DNA of 35,573 nt from Lentisphaeria bacterium (GTDB lineage Bacteria > Verrucomicrobiota > Lentisphaeria > Victivallales > Victivallaceae), in NCBI GenBank assembly GCA_017457105.1, contig JAFTIA010000078.1, positions 1-35,573 of the forward strand. The letters run 5' to 3'. The notes under the pieces were generated by a model. It was not told where the DNA came from. It saw only the letters and a list, made by a program, of their open reading frames with translations, and made no database searches. The position numbers and the translations under genes were made by a program. Below are positions 25,511-32,900 of the stretch, one piece after another. Position 1 is the first letter of the stretch. Every line of letters starts with the position of its first letter.

Positions 25511-26626
25511 TCAATTTTGCAGTTCTTGAAATGCTGCCATGCCCTTGGGGGTAAGAAGATACCGCTGTCTGGGGTGGCGGGGACTGTCAGGATAAAGCAA
25601 ACGCACAAAACCTTCTTTGATTGCAGGATTGAGGTAGTTGTTCAAAAAGTTTTTCCGATCAGACAGATTCAACTGTTCCATCATAGTCTTGACAGAATAA
25701 GAATCATTGCCGATCGCCAATATGAGTTTCTGACAGGCGGCATCTTCAGGAATCAGCTTGTGGGGTACTTGTGGGGTACTTGTGGGGTCAGCTTGTGGGG
25801 TGAACTCTTCCGGAGCGGAAATCATCAGATAACGGTTCTTCAGCTCGTTGGTTTCGCCCAGCAGGAGGTTGCGGAAGAACTTCTCCAAATGTTCAAATTC
25901 AGGCTCAATGCTGCGGGCATAGTTGCGATAGTTGGCACGGACAAGGGCATTGCGGAAGTACCAGGAGTGTTCTGCAAAGAGATCGTTGCTGACGGTGAAA
26001 CCCATTGCCCGGAGATACTTGATCGCAAAGACCGCCGTGGTTCTGGTGTTGCCCTCCCGGAAGGGGTGGATCTGCCAGATACCGGAAATGAATTTGGCAA
26101 AGTGCCTGATCATTTCGGCGTGATCAAGGTTCTTGTAGCTGAACTCCTTTTCATTGTCAAAATCGTGCTGCAAAGCCCGCTTGATTTCAGAAAAACTTAC
26201 ATAGAGAACGGATTCTCCACGCAGCACCCATTCTTTCTTGGAAATGTTGCAGTCACGAAAAGTTCCTGCGAACTTGAAGACCCCTTCAAAAACCCGTCCG
26301 TGGATGGCTGCCAATCCGGAGGGGGAGAAAGAGAAAGTCTGTTCGTTGAGCAGCTTGGTGATGTTGGCTGAAACCTTGTCAGCCTCCTCGGTGTTGGCAT
26401 CATCGGAACGATCGGACTGGGTATTATAATAAGAATCCAGCAACGAACGGACTTCATCAATGGTGATATCGCCGTCAATATGGCGTTTGGCAGTTTCCAG
26501 AAGATAGACAGAAGGAGTCAGACCATCGACCTCCTGAAGTCCGATAGCCGTCTTCCAAGCCTGAGCCTTATCCCGTTTCCCGGGCTCGCCCTGCAGCAGA
26601 TACTGATCAAATTCATCGTATTTCAT
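25511..26626 (-). CDS. Fic family protein with C-terminal winged helix
   Basis: Fic enzymes usually attach AMP (or another nucleotide moiety) to a target protein. The 371-residue product contains the active-site loop HPFREGNTRT (His187; the family's Gly/Lys before Arg is Thr here). The N-terminal part (GLTPSVYLLETAKRHIDG then DITIDEVRSLL, about 36-66) resembles the VbhA-type antitoxin segment fused to some Fic proteins, though the inhibitory S/TxxxE motif was not clearly found. A linker near 276-291 (TPQADPTSTPQVPHKL) is encoded by 11-nt tandem repeats and leads to a C-terminal winged-helix-like domain (TMMEQLNLSDRKNFLNNYL, YLLTPKG). Cytoplasmic. AGGAT precedes the ATG. Such Fic proteins are often found near restriction systems and toxin-antitoxin loci. 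Confidence 0.88.
   Translation of the reverse strand: MKYDEFDQYLLQGEPGKRDKAQAWKTAIGLQEVDGLTPSVYLLETAKRHIDGDITIDEVRSLLDSYYNTQSDRSDDANTEEADKVSANITKLLNEQTFSFSPSGLAAIHGRVFEGVFKFAGTFRDCNISKKEWVLRGESVLYVSFSEIKRALQHDFDNEKEFSYKNLDHAEMIRHFAKFISGIWQIHPFREGNTRTTAVFAIKYLRAMGFTVSNDLFAEHSWYFRNALVRANYRNYARSIEPEFEHLEKFFRNLLLGETNELKNRYLMISAPEEFTPQADPTSTPQVPHKLIPEDAACQKLILAIGNDSYSVKTMMEQLNLSDRKNFLNNYLNPAIKEGFVRLLYPDSPRHPRQRYLLTPKGMAAFQELQN
25757..25802 (+). repeat. 11-nt tandem repeat inside the Fic gene
   Basis: Units of CTTGTGGGGTA begin at 25757, 25768 and 25779 (the last with C at its end), and a fourth, CTTGTGGGGTG, begins at 25792 after two extra bases. Eleven is not a multiple of three, so the successive units are read in different frames, giving the PTS, TPQ and PHK steps of the linker. 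Confidence 0.85.
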
Positions 26627-26647
26627 AAAGTTTTATCCTGCAACTCA

Positions 26648-26675
26648 AATATACTATGCTTTATTGAATAATCAA
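26648..26675 (-). promoter_or_regulatory. possible promoter of the Fic gene
   Basis: On the minus strand TTGATT (26670-26675) lies 16 nt before TATATT (26648-26653), leaving a very short leader to the ATG at 26626. A TTGACA (26684-26689) a little upstream is an alternative -35 but has no well-spaced -10. Confidence 0.4.
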
Positions 26676-26744
26676 ATTATATTCTGTCAAAGAATTGTCT
26701 TTCGCGTATTTGCTTTAAATTTCTCTGTATCCCGCGTTGAAATG

Positions 26745-26790
26745 AGGGATTTTCAAGTTTTTTGTGATGGTTTGAGTGTTCGGCCGGAAA
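26745..26790 (+). repeat. 46-bp direct repeat, copy 2
   Basis: This is the second copy (45 of 46 identical to 25386-25431), situated just before the promoter of tRNA-Arg. Confidence 0.85.
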
Positions 26791-26796
26791 AAGGTG

Positions 26797-26825
26797 TTGA
26801 AAAATAGGGATTTTGGTATTATAGT
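26797..26825 (+). promoter_or_regulatory. promoter of tRNA-Arg
   Basis: TTGAAA (26797-26802) and TATAGT (26820-26825) are exactly 17 nt apart, 17 nt before the tRNA 5' end. Confidence 0.75.
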
Positions 26826-26841
26826 ATAGCATTATCAATGT

Positions 26842-26917
26842 GGTCCGATAGCTCAGTGGATAGAGCATCTGCCTTCTAAGCAGGTGGCCGCGGGTTCGAG
26901 TCCCGCTCGGACTACCA
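26842..26917 (+). tRNA. tRNA-Arg(TCT)
   Basis: A complete 76-nt cloverleaf with encoded CCA: acceptor stem GGTCCGA/TCGGACT (a G-T pair at the first position), D arm GCTC...GAGC, anticodon stem CTGC/GCAG-type with loop CTTCTAA (anticodon TCT, reading AGA), and T arm GCGGG TTCGAGT CCCGC. It has its own promoter and terminator. Its last 32 nt plus 8 following nt recur at 32790-32829, which marks it as an integration target. Confidence 0.97.
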
Positions 26918-26925
26918 TTTTTTTG
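26886..26925 (+). repeat. left copy of a 40-bp putative attachment-site repeat
   Basis: The segment covers the 3' part of tRNA-Arg (from GGCCGCGGG through CCA) and TTTTTTTG after it. It is identical over all 40 bases to 32790-32829, in the same orientation. Identity stops abruptly on both sides. Confidence 0.85.
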
Positions 26926-26934
26926 TTTGATTTT

Positions 26935-26967
26935 GCCTCAAGATTCATTTCTTGAGGCTATTTTTTT
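26935..26967 (+). terminator. terminator of tRNA-Arg
   Basis: GCCTCAAGA (26935-26943) pairs with TCTTGAGGC (26950-26958) around a short loop, followed by TA and seven T. It ends 18 nt into the sequence after the tRNA. Confidence 0.85.
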
Positions 26968-27000
26968 GTTTGTTATGTGTGACCGCTGCCATAAAAAAGC

Positions 27001-27027
27001 CATGCAGAAAAATCAGTCTATGTTCAG
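27001..27027 (+). repeat. 27-bp dispersed repeat, copy C
   Basis: The segment contains CAGAAAAATCAGTC and TGTTCAG in the same order as copies A and B, with about 23 of 27 positions shared with B. It lies between the tRNA terminator and the lyase stop codon. Confidence 0.5.
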
Positions 27028-27039
27028 CACATCGCCCAA

Positions 27040-30000
27040 TCAATTAAAATTACGGGCCTGCCACTGGAAATTGCCGATCACAGACAGCGTATCCCCCGGT
27101 TTGGCTTCCGAGAACTGCACCACGGTTCCGGCAGGAACGGGTTTATCGGTATCCAGTTTGACAAACATCTGGAACCCTTTTCGTTCCGCATGGGTGATCG
27201 AGCCCAGATATTTCCCGTTACTGAACAATGCACGCCCCACCACCAGCGTAACACCGCTGCGTTCCAATGTACGCAGGATCCCCGGATTGGGGCAGCACTC
27301 ATACCATCCGGGCCGGCCGGTAAGAGGAGTCAACACCGAAGATGTCACAAAGAATTCCGGCGTATCCACCGTGATCTTTTTCCCATTGATCCCGCCCACC
27401 TTCCAGGCGGCAGGCAAGCCGGAACCGGCAGTCACCAGCAAATCGCCCTTTGCCGGGCGATCCAGATCGGCAGTCAGCACCTTGCCGTTCATTGAAGTGA
27501 TTTTGCCGGAAGCCGTCGCCCGGGCATCAAACGTTTTGCCGGGAATCGTTACAGAAGCGGCGCCGGAGGCACAGACATAGGAAACTTTGCCGTCCGCCCC
27601 GAACCGCACCAGAGTGACTTCCCCATCGGTCTTCACCCCGAAATCCGGCACATCCAGTGCGCCGCGCACCCACAGGTCCCTGCCGTCTTTTCTGGTAATA
27701 AGATAGGCACGGCTCAGGCCGGATGCGGCCACGGTTTTGACCTCTTTCACCGAAGAACCGTCAAAATGGATCACTTTGGCAAAAACACTGCCTGCCGCCT
27801 TGGTATCCCGGCGGAGCAGATAGGGTACGGATACGGTTCTGTACGCTTCCGGCGACTGGCAGCGGATGTATTCCACCCCTTCTTCCGCCGGAAAGTCCAC
27901 TGTAATGGTACGGTTTCTTGCAGCAATGGCGGGGAAACCGGCCTTGGTGAAAACGCCCCGCAGAGTTTCAGCCGTCTTCAAAACCGCAGGAGAACGCAGC
28001 AGCGGATAGCCATCCCCGGGCAGTCCCCAGTAGAAGGGGGCTTTGGGGAATCCGGACAGGCGGTAGTCGTTGGAGAAATGCATCCCCTTGGCGGCATCAC
28101 CGCCCAGAGCGTACTGCCCGGTGGGGGTGAATTTTTCGCTGAACTCAGCCTGCGTCATAACAGTATGGAAACTGTCATCCCGGGTCTTACCGCCCTTGAC
28201 CGTGCTGATATCCAGCCAGTAATCCAGCTTGCCGTCTGCGCCGTCCACCTGAACGACCAGGCGGTCAAAGCGTTCCGTATGATTGTAGGCTTTGGGCTGG
28301 CTCCCCAGCGCATACTGCACGGGGCCATCACCTTTCCACGCACGGAGGAGAGCTCCGCCATTCTTTACTTCCACATTGCGGGCATCCACCACCACCTGCT
28401 GGTGCGCCACACTGCGGGTCGCCCAGGAAAAACGGTAATGCGTGTTGAAATAACCCGGCTCAAAACTCCAATCCACGCCGTCATTGTAGAACGTCCAGCT
28501 CAATGCCTCAAACTGACCGTGATTGAGCTGCGGCCCCAGCATCAGCTGAAGCCCGTGCCGGTCATTCCCTCTGCCGCCCCGCAGGATCGCCAGACCTTTG
28601 CAGCCGAAAAAGTCGGAACCGGTTTCAAAATATTCCGGATCAAGTTCCGCCTCTTTGATCATCTGCATTTCTTTGCTGCCGATGCGGTACAGGACAGAAC
28701 GGTTTCTGACGGGGAGCGTTACCGGGGCATTCCCGAATATGTTGCGGAGGAGTTTGGCCGCCTGCTTTTTCAGCGCCGGGTCATCTGCTCCGGCAAGGAT
28801 GCGCCATGCGTACTCGATCTGCTGATGGGTACCGCTGTACCCGGGGATCTGGTGCCGTGCGGTGGGAGGAATATAGAACCGATCCGGACCGCTGTTATTG
28901 TCCCCGGTTACGGGCAGATGCCCGCCGACTTCCAGCCGGTCATAGCACCGGAAGAGGAAACGGAACAGCAGCGGATGACTGTAGAAGGAATGGAACCCTG
29001 CCCATTTCCGGCGGGCACCGCTTTCCGCAAAATCGGCAAGGTCGGTATAAAGCGACATGGTGTGGAAGGAATACATGTGGCTGCTTTCGCAGTAAAATCC
29101 TTCCCGCCCCAGATTGTTTGACAACAGCGAGGGCAAACCTTTCACCGGATCCATGACCATCCGGGCCAGATCCGGCCGGTTCAGCAGCAGCCCCACGGCA
29201 ATGGGGGAACGGATAAAGTCCGCATAACCATTCAGCCGCATAGGATCATTCAGGGCATGGCCCAGACAGAAAATGGCGCCGTTCCAGAAAATATTTTCTG
29301 CAATATTGTCATACATGCTCCGCCCCGGCGCCGTGGCCGAAGGCTTCATATACTCCCCGGAAGGAATGGTGCGGTCAAAAACATCCAGCACCTTCATCAA
29401 CCGCCGGGATGCCATGTAATACGCCCCCGTAAGGCGGCCGCCACGGTCATGGTCGCCCGCAGAAACAGGATAATCCAGCGGGCCGCGCCGGTTAGAGGCA
29501 TACACCGGAGCCGCCGCATCCATGATCACCGCCGCCACATGGGCATATTTTTTGTCCAGCGTCAGCGAATAGGCATCCGCCAGACAGGGCAGGATCACAT
29601 TGCTGAGATGGGCAAATGCCGCACCATAGGCACGGGCTCTCGGGTGAAAACGTTTTTCCGGCTTGTAAAGACCGCCCTTACCGTCATCCGGATAATCTTT
29701 ATTGGGATAAATGATGCCGTCTTTGCCGGTGACACGGAAGGGATCGCTCCAGCCGTTCCAGGTGACTTTGCCGCCTCTGGGGTCGATATCCAGCCCCAGA
29801 CCGTACACAATGTCGCACCCCACCGGCGGGATCAAGGCACGGATCTCTGCATCTGTTTTATTCATGAAAGGTTTGATTTTTTCCAGCGCAAACTTCAACA
29901 GCCCCTGCAATTCCGGAGAATCCTTCAGGCGGGCACGGGCGGCAGCCATGTTTTCCGGGGTGTAAAAAACGCAGGGGTGGTTTTCCAGCCGCAGATCCGC

Positions 30001-30537
30001 CAGTACTTGCTTGCTGTCATAGCGGAATTTTGCCGCTTCCAAATCCCCGGGGGTGCTTCTGGGAGCGGCAGCATTTTTCTTTTTCCCCTGCACGGGTCGC
30101 AGGATAAGGTAATCCACACCGAACCCTGTTTCACGAGTGCGGAATGAAATGGTTTGCCGGCCGGCTTTCAGGCTGAATACAGCCATGATCACCTCCTTAC
30201 CCTCCGGATGGATGCCGCAGCTTAACTGTCTTTCTGCAGCATCGTTCAAGGTCCAGAAAACAGAATCACTGCTGCTGTTGGCAGTATAACATTTGCCGAT
30301 GATCTGATACTGCCCGGCAACAGGCACATCCGCCTCCACTGTCCAGTCCGGCTTCAGATCAGGAGCCGCCGGGCGTGCTTTCGCCGTCATCCGGACGATT
30401 TGAGCCCCGGAGGGGTGCTTCCACACTTTTGCCCCGTTGGTCGGGCTTTTGCCGGTTTCCATCTCCACCCTGATCTCCGCAGCGGATACGGCCAAACCAC
30501 ACACTGCCAGCAAACCCCACAACAGCTTTTTTATCAT
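27040..30537 (-). CDS. secreted heparinase II/III-like polysaccharide lyase
   Basis: The 1165-residue exported protein (signal peptide MIKKLLWGLLAVCGLAVSAA) begins with a beta-sandwich carbohydrate-binding-like module (about 22-150, IRVEMETGKSP to GVDYLILRP). A long helical toroid follows, then the heparinase II/III C-terminal beta-sandwich with HGQFEALSWTFYNDGVDW, FEPGYFNTHYR, WATRSVAHQQVVVDARN near residues 665-725. This is the layout of alginate/heparin/chondroitin lyase families such as PL15, PL17 and PL21; the substrate cannot be decided. GAGAGGA precedes the ATG. It lies inside the segment bounded by the tRNA repeat, with no sugar transporter or sulfatase beside it. The end near residue 1080-1165 looks like an added beta-rich domain. 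Confidence 0.85.
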   Translation of the reverse strand: MIKKLLWGLLAVCGLAVSAAEIRVEMETGKSPTNGAKVWKHPSGAQIVRMTAKARPAAPDLKPDWTVEADVPVAGQYQIIGKCYTANSSSDSVFWTLNDAAERQLSCGIHPEGKEVIMAVFSLKAGRQTISFRTRETGFGVDYLILRPVQGKKKNAAAPRSTPGDLEAAKFRYDSKQVLADLRLENHPCVFYTPENMAAARARLKDSPELQGLLKFALEKIKPFMNKTDAEIRALIPPVGCDIVYGLGLDIDPRGGKVTWNGWSDPFRVTGKDGIIYPNKDYPDDGKGGLYKPEKRFHPRARAYGAAFAHLSNVILPCLADAYSLTLDKKYAHVAAVIMDAAAPVYASNRRGPLDYPVSAGDHDRGGRLTGAYYMASRRLMKVLDVFDRTIPSGEYMKPSATAPGRSMYDNIAENIFWNGAIFCLGHALNDPMRLNGYADFIRSPIAVGLLLNRPDLARMVMDPVKGLPSLLSNNLGREGFYCESSHMYSFHTMSLYTDLADFAESGARRKWAGFHSFYSHPLLFRFLFRCYDRLEVGGHLPVTGDNNSGPDRFYIPPTARHQIPGYSGTHQQIEYAWRILAGADDPALKKQAAKLLRNIFGNAPVTLPVRNRSVLYRIGSKEMQMIKEAELDPEYFETGSDFFGCKGLAILRGGRGNDRHGLQLMLGPQLNHGQFEALSWTFYNDGVDWSFEPGYFNTHYRFSWATRSVAHQQVVVDARNVEVKNGGALLRAWKGDGPVQYALGSQPKAYNHTERFDRLVVQVDGADGKLDYWLDISTVKGGKTRDDSFHTVMTQAEFSEKFTPTGQYALGGDAAKGMHFSNDYRLSGFPKAPFYWGLPGDGYPLLRSPAVLKTAETLRGVFTKAGFPAIAARNRTITVDFPAEEGVEYIRCQSPEAYRTVSVPYLLRRDTKAAGSVFAKVIHFDGSSVKEVKTVAASGLSRAYLITRKDGRDLWVRGALDVPDFGVKTDGEVTLVRFGADGKVSYVCASGAASVTIPGKTFDARATASGKITSMNGKVLTADLDRPAKGDLLVTAGSGLPAAWKVGGINGKKITVDTPEFFVTSSVLTPLTGRPGWYECCPNPGILRTLERSGVTLVVGRALFSNGKYLGSITHAERKGFQMFVKLDTDKPVPAGTVVQFSEAKPGDTLSVIGNFQWQARNFN

Positions 30538-30667
30538 GGTGATCCTCTCATTTGTTACTAACCATTGGGCAAAAATAACCCTTTGGATTACAAATAATAC
30601 CTGTTTTTAAATTATGCAAGCATCACGATGAAAAAACTGAAAATTTTTCTGACACGGAGCCGCCGCA

Positions 30668-30724
30668 TCACAATCCGCCGGCGGAAAAGGCTGCGAACAT
30701 CAGCAGACTCAGTACGGTCCTCAT
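30668..30724 (-). pseudogene. truncated start of a secreted protein gene
   Basis: GAGAGG followed 4 nt later by ATG encodes MRTVLSLLMFAAFSAGGL and then a stop. This has a proper ribosome-binding site and reads like a signal peptide, but nothing recognisable continues it in any frame. It follows the 530-aa beta-helix gene by 21 nt, so it is probably the remaining 5' end of a gene that once belonged to the same operon. A real 18-residue peptide cannot be excluded. Confidence 0.4.
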
Positions 30725-30745
30725 TTTTCCTCTCCCTGACTTTTC

Positions 30746-32338
30746 TTATTCGGCAAACGTACAGTTTTCATGGACATGTATGGCTTCATTTTCCGGGCGA
30801 TCGAAGACGTTGCCTCGGATGACCAGACCGTCCGTGTTTGCCACTTCGACCGTTCCCATGATGCGGTTGTTTTCTATGCGGATGTTCCGGTAGCGCGTCT
30901 GCACCGTTTCCGGGTGCTCGTCATTGACCCGGACCCAGATCGCCCGGCGCGGATGGTCGCCGCGGTTCGCATCCCACATGCAGCGGATCTCGTTGTCGTG
31001 GATGTACACATTTTCCGCGCCGCCGCCTTCGCCCCAGCGGCGGAAGGCGCTTGAAATGTAAACGGGGGGCAGGACGCCCGTCATATCGAAACAGCAGTCG
31101 GCGATCTCCAGCTTCGTCGTCGCGGCAACGAGGAAGCGCGAACGGCTGTTGACCGCATGGCAGCGGCGGAGGATGACTTCCGGCATGTACGCCATATTCG
31201 TGACGTAATCGCCCGTTTTTAGAAGTTCCCGGTCCGTTTCGATCTCCGTGTCGTCGTGGATCGCCATGATCTTCACGCGGCCCTTTTCCGCAAGCGTGGA
31301 GCCGTCATAGACGATCAGCGTGTCACCGGTCCGTCCCCAGCGCGGCGGGAACTTTGCCTGCGGTTTGTCGAAGAAGAGCGAGGCTTTTCTCCCGCTGACG
31401 GTTTTTGCCCGCAGGGTCTGGGTGTGGGCGTTCAAGGTGTCGTCGCCCAGACCGTCAAATTTGCAGTCCTCGATGAGGAGTTTCCCGCCCAGACCGGTCG
31501 TGTGGATCGCGTCCACCACGCAGCTGTAGGGCTGGACCTTCCTGTCCAGAACTTGGAATTCCACGCGGCGGAATGTGAGATTCCGGCAGCGCGGCAGGAT
31601 CAGAAAGACAAAGCCGCCGTGGTTCGGGATCGTCACGTCTTCGATCAGCGTGCGATCGCAGCTGCGGAACGCGAACGCCGTCGGTCCGTAGCTCCAGTTT
31701 TTGACGCAGACGCGCAGTCCCGGATAGAGGAATTTCGACATATTGGGTTCCAACGCGTCTTTTTCGTTCCAGATACGGTAACAGTTGTTCCCCAAGTGTT
31801 TATGCGGCGTGTTCACAGGCATGACGGCAGTCGTGGCGACCTCCCGGCCCACGACGCCGTGTCTGCCTTCGGCGTCCACCGTATGCAGCCACCAGTAGCC
31901 TAATGGATGTCCATCCTCGCTGAATGCGTTGCCGGTGTTGAACTGCATGTTTTCCGGGATCGGTGCGTAAAAGCGCACATCCACATATTCCGGGGTGACG
32001 TTCAGCACTTCGCCGCCGGTGTTGGAGGGTTCCTCTTGTCGGAACGTGAAGCGGCGGAGCGTCAGATCGTCGCAGTCCGTGAAGATGAATCCGTCCGGAT
32101 TTTCCGGATTGGTGGAATCGAACGCCATCTGCGTACGGTCGCAGTGCAGGACGAACGTCGCGCCGCGGCCGTCGATCGTCAGTCCTTTTCGGCCGCCGAT
32201 CCGGATGGTCTTGCGCAGAAAATACTCGCCCGGCTCCAGTTTGACGGTGCAGTTTTCCGGCGCATCGGCGAAGATGCGGTTCAGTTCATCGGAACGGTCC
32301 TCCCACGGGGCCAGACATTTTACGAAGATCTCGCTCAT
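30746..32338 (-). CDS. right-handed parallel beta-helix protein, GH110-like
   Basis: The 530-residue protein has no signal peptide. It starts with a pectin-lyase-like entry (LEPGEYFLRKTIRIGG, LTIDGRGATFVLHCD) and continues with repeated beta-helix coils. The segment DGLGDDTLNAHTQTL near residue 295-309 resembles the Gly-Asp-Asp motif with following Asn-x-His of GH110 alpha-1,3-galactosidases, so a glycosidase is plausible. The ATG overlaps the stop of an upstream remnant (ATGA) and has GAAGGAG upstream. Its sequence uses more TCG, GCG and CGC triplets and fewer CCGG than most of the window, suggesting horizontal origin. Confidence 0.78.
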   Translation of the reverse strand: MSEIFVKCLAPWEDRSDELNRIFADAPENCTVKLEPGEYFLRKTIRIGGRKGLTIDGRGATFVLHCDRTQMAFDSTNPENPDGFIFTDCDDLTLRRFTFRQEEPSNTGGEVLNVTPEYVDVRFYAPIPENMQFNTGNAFSEDGHPLGYWWLHTVDAEGRHGVVGREVATTAVMPVNTPHKHLGNNCYRIWNEKDALEPNMSKFLYPGLRVCVKNWSYGPTAFAFRSCDRTLIEDVTIPNHGGFVFLILPRCRNLTFRRVEFQVLDRKVQPYSCVVDAIHTTGLGGKLLIEDCKFDGLGDDTLNAHTQTLRAKTVSGRKASLFFDKPQAKFPPRWGRTGDTLIVYDGSTLAEKGRVKIMAIHDDTEIETDRELLKTGDYVTNMAYMPEVILRRCHAVNSRSRFLVAATTKLEIADCCFDMTGVLPPVYISSAFRRWGEGGGAENVYIHDNEIRCMWDANRGDHPRRAIWVRVNDEHPETVQTRYRNIRIENNRIMGTVEVANTDGLVIRGNVFDRPENEAIHVHENCTFAE

Positions 32339-32482
32339 TTCGCAAACTCCTTCAGTTCATCCTCGTATTCCAGGTTCTGTTTCAAAAGGTCGTCATTCAA
32401 GAGATCGTCCTCCTCGTAACGGATCGTTTTGAGTGGGACACCGGTGCAGGGACAGCAGCATTGCCATTTTGGAATAGGATCC
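32335..32482 (-). pseudogene. C-terminal remnant of an unknown gene
   Basis: On the minus strand an open frame without ATG runs from 32583 to the stop at 32335-32337. Its last 49 codons, PIPKWQCCCPCTGVPLKTIR to DELKEFAK in order, look like real coding sequence, and the stop overlaps the beta-helix start (ATGA), as within an operon. The part before about 32484 coincides with the presumed IS left end, so the gene was probably cut by the insertion. The family is not recognised; Cys-Cys-Cys-Pro-Cys could bind metal. Confidence 0.45.
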
Positions 32483-32789
32483 ACTACTGTCCGGTAAAAA
32501 TTGCCGGACTTGATTGATAATGTCGGCTCCTGCGTTATATTAAAGGTGCCTAAATCCTTAAAATGAGCGTAGGAGAACCGCTAACGCTTTATTATAGCAT
32601 CTTTCAGCAGCTTTTCAAGTTCATCCCCCGATATCGTTTCGACAAAAAGGCGGAAGAGACCTCCTGGAACCGCTGCTGCAAGCATTTTTTTCGCGTAGCG
32701 GCAGTTTTTGTCCGACCTCTACGCCCCAATCACCGGCAAAGGTTCTCCTGTGCGAGGTCGCCAGCGGCTTGATGACCAACCAAAGCAGC
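32483..32789 (+). pseudogene. degraded IS4-type transposase fragment (DUF4372-like)
   Basis: The start at 32563 (MSVGEPLTLYYSIFQQLFKF then IPRYRFDKKAEETSWNRC) resembles the N-terminus of IS4-family transposases with the DUF4372 region. The frame then changes around the T run near 32686: the next frame reads FFA, TAG (where Trp is usual), RQFLSDLYAPITGKG; another shift restores LREVASGLMTNQSS. So at least two frameshifts and one stop are present. The left end probably lies near 32483 (ACTACTGTCCGGTAAAA). All of the gene after NQSS is missing: the sequence passes straight into the tRNA-Arg copy at 32790. It is non-functional. Confidence 0.7.
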
Positions 32790-32829
32790 GGCCGCGGGTT
32801 CGAGTCCCGCTCGGACTACCATTTTTTTG
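32790..32829 (+). repeat. right copy of the 40-bp putative attachment-site repeat, partial tRNA-Arg
   Basis: This is an exact copy of 26886-26925: the 3' part of tRNA-Arg(TCT) including CCA and seven T plus G. The 5' part of the tRNA is absent, so it cannot make a tRNA. It is the expected scar (attR-like) of an element integrated into the 3' end of the tRNA gene. Confidence 0.85.
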
Positions 32830-32900
32830 AGTGTATTTAACTGGAAAGATTGATTTTATTGTCCGGCATCATTTCCCTGGTGGGGCGCGCCGGACAGAAA

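Noticed and set aside
30628..30822. 64-codon plus-strand frame starting MKKLKIFLTRSRR
   Set aside because: Not followed by recognisable protein; it overlaps the end of the beta-helix gene and the signal-peptide stub on the other strand.
26935..32789. Hidden integrase gene inside the island
   Set aside because: All long frames are explained by the lyase and beta-helix genes; no recombinase motif was found on either strand.
32861..32895. Inverted repeat GTCCGGC...GCCGGAC after the tRNA copy, as an IS end or terminator
   Set aside because: Seven-base arms with a 21-nt loop and no T run; resemblance to the presumed IS left end is only partial and in the same orientation, so chance is likely.
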